Below the pieces are notes generated by a model. The model had not been told where the DNA came from and made no database searches. It saw only the letters and a list, made by a program, of their open reading frames with translations. Shown here piece after piece: positions 48,626 through 55,516 of a stretch of DNA of 64,000 bases. Source of the DNA: Brevibacterium daeguense (GTDB lineage Bacteria > Actinomycetota > Actinomycetes > Actinomycetales > Brevibacteriaceae); NCBI RefSeq assembly GCF_021729135.1, contig NZ_JAJTWW010000023.1:1-64000 (forward strand), in the 5' to 3' direction. The stretch's first letter is position 1; each line of letters starts with the position of its first letter. The translations under genes were made by a program, and so were the position numbers.

Positions 48626-50041
48626 TCAGTGGGCGGTGGCAGCCGGCACGCCGGCTTCGGTGCCGGCCCGGACCGAGGCGCCTGCCGCCTCGGCGAGGGC
48701 GATCGCGACCATGGCGTCATGGTCGACGAGCTTGTGACGCACGCGGTCCTCGGGGGCAGCGGCTCGTTCGGCCTCGTCGATCCGCTGCCACGCCTCGAAC
48801 GACACGGCCTGCTCCCGGACCCGGGCCGGGAGCGACGCGAAGCCGTGCTTGTCACCGGTGAGCGGGGTGAGACCGGACTCGACGTCGGCGATGATCTCCT
48901 TGGCCACCTCGTTCGAATCGGCACGATTGGCGGGGATGGCTCCCACCGGGCCGCGCTTGAGCCACCCGGCGCGGTAAAGCCCGGGCTCGATCCGCCCGCT
49001 GTCCTCCGATGGCGAGAAGTCCAGGTGCTCCGCATAGTGGTTGTGGCCGGGCGCGTTGACGTCGAATCCGATCGCCGAGATCACCGTATCCGCCGGGACC
49101 GTGCCGGGCTCTCCGGCCGGGGCGGCGGCGAGGCGCACGGCCTCGACGCGCTGGTCACCGGTGATGCGGTCCGGGACGGCGCCGAAGACGAAGTGCACGT
49201 GCAGCCGCGGATCCGGCGCCTCCAGCGCGGCGAGCGCTGCGAACGCCTCCTCGCGCTTCCGGCCGAGGGTGTTGTCCTCGGAGGCGCGGCTCGAGTTGGA
49301 GTACGTGTAGCGAACGCGCGGGATCCGTCCCAGCTCCTTGACCATCGCGACATCCGATTTCGCGGATGCGATCGGTGAACGGCTGAGGACGGTCACCTGC
49401 CTAGCGGGTGCGACGAGATACCGGTCGAGCGCGGTGGAGGCGACGTCGCTTCCGGCGTAGTCCTCGGCCCTCTTCGCGAGGAACCGGACGATGTCGATAG
49501 CGACGTTGCCTCCTCCCACGACGACGACACGTTCGCCGATCTCCGGCATCGGGAGGCCGGGCCGCGGGACGGCGTTGAGGGCGTTGATGATGTCGCCCGA
49601 GGGCACGACGCCGGGCAGCCGCGCGCCGGGGACGGTGAGCCGCCGGTCCCGCCACCGGCCGCTGGCCAGGACGACCAGGTCGAAGCACGAGCGCAGTTCC
49701 TCGAGGCTCAGGTCGTTGCCGATCTCGACATTGCCGGCGAACCGCACGTCTCCGCCCATGAAGGCGCGATCGAACTGCCGGGTGATCGCCTTGGTGTGCT
49801 GGTGGTCGGCGGCGACGCCGTAGCGAATGAGTCCGTACGGCACGGCGAGGCGATCGAAGACGGTGATCTCGGCATCGCGCCAGGCCCGCCGCAGCGCCTG
49901 CGCGATGAAGCAGCCGCTGGGACCGCTGCCGACGATCGCAATATGCTGCGGTGTCGGCTGCAGAGCCGACTGCGGCGACTGCGCCGGCCGCGGCGACTGC
50001 TCCGGCTGGTCCGTACTCTGCACTGAGGTGGGAGTGCTCAT
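48626..50041 (-). CDS. fprA: FprA-type ferredoxin/flavodoxin-NADP+ reductase
   Basis: 471 residues from ATG 50041, with GAAGG 8 nt upstream (ATG 50047 is too close). HIAIVGSGPSGCFIAQALRRA binds FAD, YGLIRYGVAADHQHTKAI is the adrenodoxin-reductase signature, and RVVVVGGGNVAIDIVRFLAK binds NADP(H); PVGAIPANRADSNEVAKEI closes the fold. It passes NADPH electrons one at a time to a carrier. The N-terminal Gln/Pro/Ser tail is low complexity. It is first in a leftward fprA-flavodoxin-GntR unit. Confidence 0.92.
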   Translation of the reverse strand: MSTPTSVQSTDQPEQSPRPAQSPQSALQPTPQHIAIVGSGPSGCFIAQALRRAWRDAEITVFDRLAVPYGLIRYGVAADHQHTKAITRQFDRAFMGGDVRFAGNVEIGNDLSLEELRSCFDLVVLASGRWRDRRLTVPGARLPGVVPSGDIINALNAVPRPGLPMPEIGERVVVVGGGNVAIDIVRFLAKRAEDYAGSDVASTALDRYLVAPARQVTVLSRSPIASAKSDVAMVKELGRIPRVRYTYSNSSRASEDNTLGRKREEAFAALAALEAPDPRLHVHFVFGAVPDRITGDQRVEAVRLAAAPAGEPGTVPADTVISAIGFDVNAPGHNHYAEHLDFSPSEDSGRIEPGLYRAGWLKRGPVGAIPANRADSNEVAKEIIADVESGLTPLTGDKHGFASLPARVREQAVSFEAWQRIDEAERAAAPEDRVRHKLVDHDAMVAIALAEAAGASVRAGTEAGVPAATAH

Positions 50042-50149
50042 CTGCATATCCTTCCGCCAGGTTCACTGATACAGCGGCCTGGAACGATGTGGCGGACTCG
50101 CACTGCTTCGCTGCAGGAGGTCCGGATCGCTAAAAGATCTGTTTCTCAA

Positions 50150-50178
50150 TGATTACCGATGATCATGCCGCGCGGCAA
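50150..50178 (-). promoter_or_regulatory. fprA promoter overlapped by palindromic operator candidate
   Basis: On the minus strand, TTGCCG, a 17-nt spacer and TAATCA form a good promoter for fprA. TGCCGCGCGGCA (50166-50177), a perfect 12-bp palindrome, covers its -35. This suits repression by the neighbouring GntR protein, which is an inference. Confidence 0.5.
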
Positions 50179-50263
50179 GTCCCGATTTCCTGAGAACCCC
50201 GGATTCTTCAGGCCGAGGACGCCCTTCTCCTGCTCCGCCGCCCCCGGTGATGTGATCTGGGTC

Positions 50264-50292
50264 TTGCGCGAGCACCCGAGCTGTGCTTGGAT
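50264..50292 (+). promoter_or_regulatory. possible P450 promoter
   Basis: TTGCGC, a 17-nt spacer and TTGGAT lie about 70 nt before the P450 start. The -10 is weak, as expected for an activated or regulated promoter. The remainder of the 318-bp divergent region shows no other structure that I trust. Confidence 0.4.
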
Positions 50293-50359
50293 TCATTCAC
50301 CAACGAAGGTTTAAGAGACCGCTTGAGCAATCAACGAGGATTTGCCCGAAGGGATGCCG

Positions 50360-51568
50360 ATGAGCGCCACCACCCCGACAACCGACCTGCCGTACTTCGA
50401 CATTGCCGATCCCTCTTTCGCGATGCAGTCGGAAGCTGTGCGCGAGGCTCGCGAGAAGTCGTGGATCGCCCGCACCAACTACGGCTACGCCGTGCTCCGC
50501 TACGAGGAGGTGTCACAGCTGCTCAAGAACCCGAAGCTGTCCCAGGGCAGCGCGAAGTGGCCCGAGCACCACGGCGTGCACACCGGAATCTTCTACGAGT
50601 GGTGGAGCAAGAACCTGCTCGTGCTCGAGGGCGACGAGCACCACCGCATCCGCCGGCTCCTCAACCCGGCATTCTCGCCCTCGATGGCGCGCAAGCTGGA
50701 GCCGGAGTTCGCAGCGCTCGCCGAGGAGCTCGTCGACGGGTTCATCGACCGCGGCGAATGCGAGTTCGTCCGCGACTTCTCCGAGCCGTTCGCGACGCGG
50801 GCCCTGTGCATCATGATGGGGCTCGACCACAAGCACTGGCAGTTCATCGCCAGCCGCGCCAACACCGTCGGCTATGCGCTGAGCGTCAGCATCAAGGAGG
50901 ACATCGAGCGCATCGACGTCGCCGTCAAGGAGCTCTACGACTTCGTCGAGGAGCTCATCGAGGAGCGGCGAGCGGACCCGGGCAAGGACGTGATCTCCCG
51001 GCTCGTGCAGTTCAGCGAGGGCGGGGACAAGCTCTCCGGCGAGGAGCTGCGCAACGCTCTGGTGCTCATGCTGTTCGGCGGCATGGACACCACGCGCAAC
51101 CAGCTCGGCCTGGGCCTCCAGACCTTCATCCACAATCCCGGCGAGTGGGAGAAGCTCGCCGCGAACCCGGAGCTGGCCTCGGCAGCGCTCGAGGAGGTGC
51201 TGCGCGTGAACCCGACGACCCGCTGGGTCACCCGAGAAGTCATCGAGCCCTTCGAGTACAACGGGATGAAGTTCGAGGTCGGCACCACGGTCCACCTCTT
51301 CACCGCCTCGTCGGGCACCGACCCCGAGGCGTACCCGAATCCGGAGATCGACATCACCGCAGAGGACCGGAAGCCTCATTTCACCTTCGGCGGCGGCGTC
51401 CACCACTGCCTCGGGCACTACATCGCCCGCGCCGACATGAGCCAGGCGCTGCCGGTGCTCGCCTCACGCATGACGAACATCCGCAGCGCCGGAGGAGACG
51501 AATGGCTGCCCGACTCGGGCAACACCGGCCCCATCCGCTACCCGATCACCTTTGACAAGCGGGGCTGA
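50360..51568 (+). CDS. cytochrome P450, CYP151-like secondary-amine monooxygenase
   Basis: 402 residues from ATG 50360 (GAAGGG upstream). I-helix FGGMDTTRNQ (D243, T244, T245), E279xxR282 in ALEEVLR, and heme loop FTFGGGVHHCLGHYIAR with ligand C350. The N-terminal half (REKSWIARTNYGYAVLRY, QGSAKWPEHHGV, EGDEHHRIRRLLNPAFS) recalls CYP151/PipA/MorA enzymes, which open piperidine, pyrrolidine or morpholine rings in mycobacteria; this is from memory, not a search. A soluble class I-type P450; electrons would come from the flavodoxin/FprA pair. The glutamine-synthetase-like gene follows 49 bp downstream. Confidence 0.9.
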   Translation: MSATTPTTDLPYFDIADPSFAMQSEAVREAREKSWIARTNYGYAVLRYEEVSQLLKNPKLSQGSAKWPEHHGVHTGIFYEWWSKNLLVLEGDEHHRIRRLLNPAFSPSMARKLEPEFAALAEELVDGFIDRGECEFVRDFSEPFATRALCIMMGLDHKHWQFIASRANTVGYALSVSIKEDIERIDVAVKELYDFVEELIEERRADPGKDVISRLVQFSEGGDKLSGEELRNALVLMLFGGMDTTRNQLGLGLQTFIHNPGEWEKLAANPELASAALEEVLRVNPTTRWVTREVIEPFEYNGMKFEVGTTVHLFTASSGTDPEAYPNPEIDITAEDRKPHFTFGGGVHHCLGHYIARADMSQALPVLASRMTNIRSAGGDEWLPDSGNTGPIRYPITFDKRG

Positions 51569-51617
51569 CACAGCCCCTCCCGCACGATCCACATCTTCCC
51601 GGCGACGAGGTCGGGAA

Positions 51618-53126
51618 ATGACGACAGAAGGCGAAGCCATGACCATCACCAAACCCACCACGACCGAACCGGCCATCGAACCGTTCCTCGACCAGCTGCA
51701 GGCGCAGTCGACCACCCACGGCTGCAATCTGTCCGAGCTGTACCAGCGGCGCATCAGCGGGGCGCTCAATGACAACGACGCCCTCAACCGGCACCGGGAG
51801 CGCAACCTCGACGACGACACGGTCGAGCAGCTCAAGGAGAAGATCGAGCGCTCGGGCGTGGAGTACCTCTACTACATGCTGCCGACCCTGCGCTCCCGCA
51901 CGGTGGCCAAGATGGTGCCGGCGAAGCACATCGTGCGCAATCTGGAGAAGGGTGTGAACTTCACCCGGAACGCTCTGATGGACTTCCAGAACGATGTGTT
52001 CGGCAACCCGATCGGCGCCGACATCCACGCCAAGGAGTTCGTCGCCATGCCGGACCCGGAGAGCTTCGACGCGCTTCCCTGGGACAACCAGGTGGGCCGC
52101 ATCTTCTGCACCGCCTATGAGCCCGAGCACCTGGGCGCGATCGGCGGCCGCCCCAATGCACTCGACTCCCGGGCGAATATGCGACGGGCCCACCAGCTCC
52201 TGAAGGATGTCTTCGGCCTGACGATGAGGTCCGGCACCGAGCCGGAGATGGTGTGGGTCGGCGAATCCATCACCCCCCGGACCATTCCCGGCTACAATCC
52301 GGCCTACCAGGTCGAATACCTCGAGGGAATGCGGCCGATCTACAAGCGCGTTCACGAGTACGCGGGTCAGCTGGGCTTCGACATGATCGAGGGCGACTAC
52401 GAGGACCGCGGTCAGATCGAGCTCAACTGGATGTTCGACGAGATCGAGCGCACCGCCGACCGCGTCGTCACCTACCGCCAGATCTGCTCGCAGGTCGCCC
52501 GCGAGTTCGGTGTCGAGGCCTCTTTCATGCCCAAGCCGTTCCTCGGGGAGATGGGTGCGGGCTGCCACCACAACATCTCGCTCTGGGACGAGGACGGCAA
52601 CAACACCTTCGCCGTGCCGGGGAAGACGGAGCTGCACCTGTCGCAGCTGGGCCGCTGGGCGGTGGGCGGAATCATCAAGCATTCCCCCGGCATGATGCTG
52701 ATCATGGCCTCGACCGTGAACTCCTACAAGCGGTTCTGGGACCCGGGTCAGTTCGCACCGGCACGCGCCGACTGGGGCCTCGACGACCGCGCGTCGTCGA
52801 TCCGGATCTCCAGCAATGGCCGCGCGGAGGTGCGAGTGCCGGATGCATCGGTCAACCCGTACCTCTCGCATGCCCTGCTGATCGCGGCGATCGCCGACGG
52901 CATCGGCAATCAGATCGAACCGCCGCCGGCCGGTGCGCTGGGAGCAGACCTCCCGCGGACCCTCGGAGAAGCGGTGGAGACGTTCCGCGCGAGCGACTTC
53001 GTGCGCGCCAACCTCCCGCAGGAGCTCGGGGACGTCTACCTCGAGATGAAAGCGAACGAGTGGGCTCAGTACTGCGGAGTCTTGACTCAGTGGGAGCACG
53101 ACCAGTACTGGCAGGCGATCCCCTGA
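51618..53126 (+). CDS. glutamine-synthetase-family gamma-glutamyl ligase
   Basis: 502 residues from ATG 51618 (GAGG 7 nt upstream); ATG 51639 is the alternative. GS fold: GTEPEMVWVGESITPRTIPG, YEDRGQIELNW (metal ligands), KPFLGEMGAGCHHNISLWDE (the His/Asn ammonia-site region), NSYKRFWDPGQFAPARADWG and SIRISSNGRAEVRVPDASVNPYL-type nucleotide region. Weak resemblance to GlnA and its context suggest an amine ligase making gamma-glutamyl amides at ATP cost, like gamma-glutamylputrescine or -methylamide synthetases. GS-like genes are reported beside pip/mor P450s. The stop shares one base with the next start. Confidence 0.88.
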   Translation: MTTEGEAMTITKPTTTEPAIEPFLDQLQAQSTTHGCNLSELYQRRISGALNDNDALNRHRERNLDDDTVEQLKEKIERSGVEYLYYMLPTLRSRTVAKMVPAKHIVRNLEKGVNFTRNALMDFQNDVFGNPIGADIHAKEFVAMPDPESFDALPWDNQVGRIFCTAYEPEHLGAIGGRPNALDSRANMRRAHQLLKDVFGLTMRSGTEPEMVWVGESITPRTIPGYNPAYQVEYLEGMRPIYKRVHEYAGQLGFDMIEGDYEDRGQIELNWMFDEIERTADRVVTYRQICSQVAREFGVEASFMPKPFLGEMGAGCHHNISLWDEDGNNTFAVPGKTELHLSQLGRWAVGGIIKHSPGMMLIMASTVNSYKRFWDPGQFAPARADWGLDDRASSIRISSNGRAEVRVPDASVNPYLSHALLIAAIADGIGNQIEPPPAGALGADLPRTLGEAVETFRASDFVRANLPQELGDVYLEMKANEWAQYCGVLTQWEHDQYWQAIP

Positions 53127-53842
53127 TGGCAGCGATTCGCTTCTCCTGCATCGATTCCGCGGCCGCGCCGCTGTTCGACCTGTCGGGCGACGGCGGCCGG
53201 ACCCGCACCGGCTTCGAGCCGGAGGCCGCGCAGCTGGTCGCCGACGAACTGGGCCGGACGCTCGAATGGGTCATCGTTCCGTGGGACGAGATGATCCCGG
53301 CGGTCCAGCGCGGCGATGCCGACGGCGTCTGGTGCGGGCAGGGGATCATTCCGTCCCGCCAGGAGCAGGTCGACTTCACCCGCCCCTACGCGGTGTTCAA
53401 CGAGTCCGTGCTGGTGCGCTCCGGCGACCCCGCGCGGGCTCCGGAGGACCTGCGAGGGTACAGGGTGGCGGCGATCACCGGCAGCGCGAACATGCGCCTG
53501 GCGGAGACCTTCCCGGACGTCGAGCTCGTGCCCTTCGCGTCGAGCGATGACGTGTTCGCCGACATGATCGAGGCGGTCCGGAGCGGCACCGTCGACGCGA
53601 TGGTCGACGACGACGTCGTCACCGTCCCACTGGGCGACCAGCCGGAGTTCGACCTGGCGTTCACGGCGGAGACGCGCAACCCCTGGGGAGTCGGCGTCGC
53701 CAAGGACCGGCCCGAGGTGCTCGAGGAGATCGACGGCGCGCTCGCCCGGGTGATCGCGGATGGCCGGCTCGAAGAGGTGTGGAAGAAGTGGATGCCGCAC
53801 CTGCCGTTCCCCGCCGAAGCGCTGCGCGGCGGCACCTCCTGA
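53126..53842 (+). CDS. family 3 solute-binding-type protein without signal peptide
   Basis: 238 residues. FEPEAAQLVADELGRTLEWV, DMIPAVQRGDADGVWCGQGI, RQEQVDFTRPYAVFNESVLV and VAAITGSANMRLAETFP give the two-lobed SBP_bac_3 fold that binds amino acids. There is no signal peptide, lipobox or membrane helix, and MAAIRFSCID begins directly in strand 1, so it should stay in the cytoplasm. No ABC permease is nearby. It may buffer, sense or present an amine or amino acid to the flanking enzymes. Confidence 0.85.
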   Translation: MAAIRFSCIDSAAAPLFDLSGDGGRTRTGFEPEAAQLVADELGRTLEWVIVPWDEMIPAVQRGDADGVWCGQGIIPSRQEQVDFTRPYAVFNESVLVRSGDPARAPEDLRGYRVAAITGSANMRLAETFPDVELVPFASSDDVFADMIEAVRSGTVDAMVDDDVVTVPLGDQPEFDLAFTAETRNPWGVGVAKDRPEVLEEIDGALARVIADGRLEEVWKKWMPHLPFPAEALRGGTS

Positions 53843-53879
53843 TGGACCTGAAGCTGATTCTTCTGTGCAAGGAGTGAAA

Positions 53880-55508
53880 TTGGACAAGCCGATCATCGGC
53901 GTCACCGGCATGGTGTCGAGCTCGATCAACGGCCTGCGCTTCTCCGGCGCGGTCGTGGCGACAGCGGTCCTGGAGGCCATCGTGCGCTCCGGGGCGGAGC
54001 CGCGGATCCTCTTCCCCGGCGGCGATCCCGCATCCGACGACCACTGGGAGGGGCTCGACGGGCTCGTCGTTCCCGGCGGGTCGGACATCAATCCCCGGCT
54101 GTACGGTCAGGATCCGATCGAGGGCGTGACCCTCACGGACGTCGACTATCAGGACGAGTACGACCTGGCGATGCTCAGGGGTGCCATCGACCGCAGGCTG
54201 CCCACGCTGGCGATCTGCCGCGGGATGCAGCTGCTCAACGTGGCCTTCGGCGGTGACCTGATCCAGCACATCGACACGAGCTCCGAGCATGTGGGTTCGA
54301 TCCACCCGGTGGAGCTCGAGGACGGCACCCTGGTGCGCCGGATCCTCGGCAAGCCCAACGTCGACGTGTCCTCGTACCACCACCAGGCGGCGGGGCGCCT
54401 CGGCGAGGGGCTGCTGCCGGCAGCGGTGGCGAGCGACGGCACGATCGAGGCGCTGGAGCTCGCCGGTGCTCCGCTGGTCGCCGTGCAGTGGCATCCGGAG
54501 GACCGGGCGCGGACCGACCGGGACGACCAGGTGCTGTTCGACTGGCTGGCCGAGGCGGCCCGCACCGGGGATGCCGAGGCGGCGGCCGACGCGGTGAGTT
54601 CCGGGAGCACCGGGGACCATCGGCGGGTGTCGCTCCACGAGCTGTTCCCGGAGGACATGCCCGAGTTCCCCGCCGATGCGCCGGAGGTCGCGGTTGTCGC
54701 GCCGCTGTACTATCCGGGCTTCGGCGAGGAGGAGTACGAGCTCATCCGGGATTACGCTGCCTCCACCGTGAGCGCGCTGCATGCCGCGGGTGCCAGGGTG
54801 GTGGTCGTCGATCCGGGCAACCCGGAGACGCGGCGCCTGGAGGACATCGAACGCGCCGATGGGGTGCTGTACCTGGGCGGCGGCGACATCGATCCGCGCC
54901 TGTACGGCGGCGACGCCGAGGCGGTGGCGAAGTCCTCGGGAGTTGATCGGGAGTCCGACGAGTTCAGCGTCGCCGGTATCCGGGCGACGCTGGAGCGTGA
55001 CGCGCCGCTGCTGGCCGTCTGCCGCGGATCCCAGGTGATGAACGTGGCGCTCGGCGGCACGCTGATCCCCGACCTCGTGCCCGGCGACCTTCACCACGGC
55101 GCCAAGGGAGAACCCATGTTCGTCGACGAGGAGATCCACCTCGATCCGGAGTCGAAGATCGGGCGGATCCTGGGGCGGCGGGAGGTGGTGGTCCGCTCGG
55201 GGCATCACCAGGCGGTCGAGGAACCGGGTCAGAACCTGCGCGTGGTCGCCCGTGCCCTCGACGGGACCGTCGAGGGAGTCGAGCACACCAGCGCGCGGTG
55301 GGCCCTGGGTCTGCAGTGGCACCCGGAGGACCCGGTCGGCAACCACGACGACTTCCGGGCCATCATCGAGGAGTTCGTGTCCCAGGTGCGGACGGTGATG
55401 AGAGAACGAGCCACGGCGCAGGCACCTGCAGGCGAGCCTGGGGATGGCGCCGGCGCCGGGGTCGCAGAGTCGGACGAGCGATCCCCGGCAATGGCTCCTC
55501 GCTCATAG
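53880..55508 (+). CDS. double-domain gamma-glutamyl hydrolase (PuuD-like, fused tandem)
   Basis: 542 residues from TTG 53880, with AAGGAG 5 nt upstream. Two complete class I glutamine-amidotransferase domains in one chain: domain 1 (about 1-235) has LAICRGMQLLNVAFGG with C113 and AVQWHPED with H205/E207; domain 2 (about 255-515) has LAVCRGSQVMNVALGG with C381 and LGLQWHPED with H481/E483. PuuD, about 250 residues, cleaves gamma-glutamyl-GABA to glutamate and GABA. This protein should remove the glutamyl group added by the ligase two genes upstream. Both triads look intact. Convergent with the helicase gene 8 bp away. Confidence 0.92.
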   Translation: MDKPIIGVTGMVSSSINGLRFSGAVVATAVLEAIVRSGAEPRILFPGGDPASDDHWEGLDGLVVPGGSDINPRLYGQDPIEGVTLTDVDYQDEYDLAMLRGAIDRRLPTLAICRGMQLLNVAFGGDLIQHIDTSSEHVGSIHPVELEDGTLVRRILGKPNVDVSSYHHQAAGRLGEGLLPAAVASDGTIEALELAGAPLVAVQWHPEDRARTDRDDQVLFDWLAEAARTGDAEAAADAVSSGSTGDHRRVSLHELFPEDMPEFPADAPEVAVVAPLYYPGFGEEEYELIRDYAASTVSALHAAGARVVVVDPGNPETRRLEDIERADGVLYLGGGDIDPRLYGGDAEAVAKSSGVDRESDEFSVAGIRATLERDAPLLAVCRGSQVMNVALGGTLIPDLVPGDLHHGAKGEPMFVDEEIHLDPESKIGRILGRREVVVRSGHHQAVEEPGQNLRVVARALDGTVEGVEHTSARWALGLQWHPEDPVGNHDDFRAIIEEFVSQVRTVMRERATAQAPAGEPGDGAGAGVAESDERSPAMAPRS

Positions 55509-55516
55509 CGCCGGCG

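Noticed and set aside
53760-53879. 40-residue N-terminal extension of the double hydrolase
   Set aside because: It overlaps the end of the binding-protein gene and is Arg/Cys-rich; AAGGAG directly before TTG 53880 marks the start.
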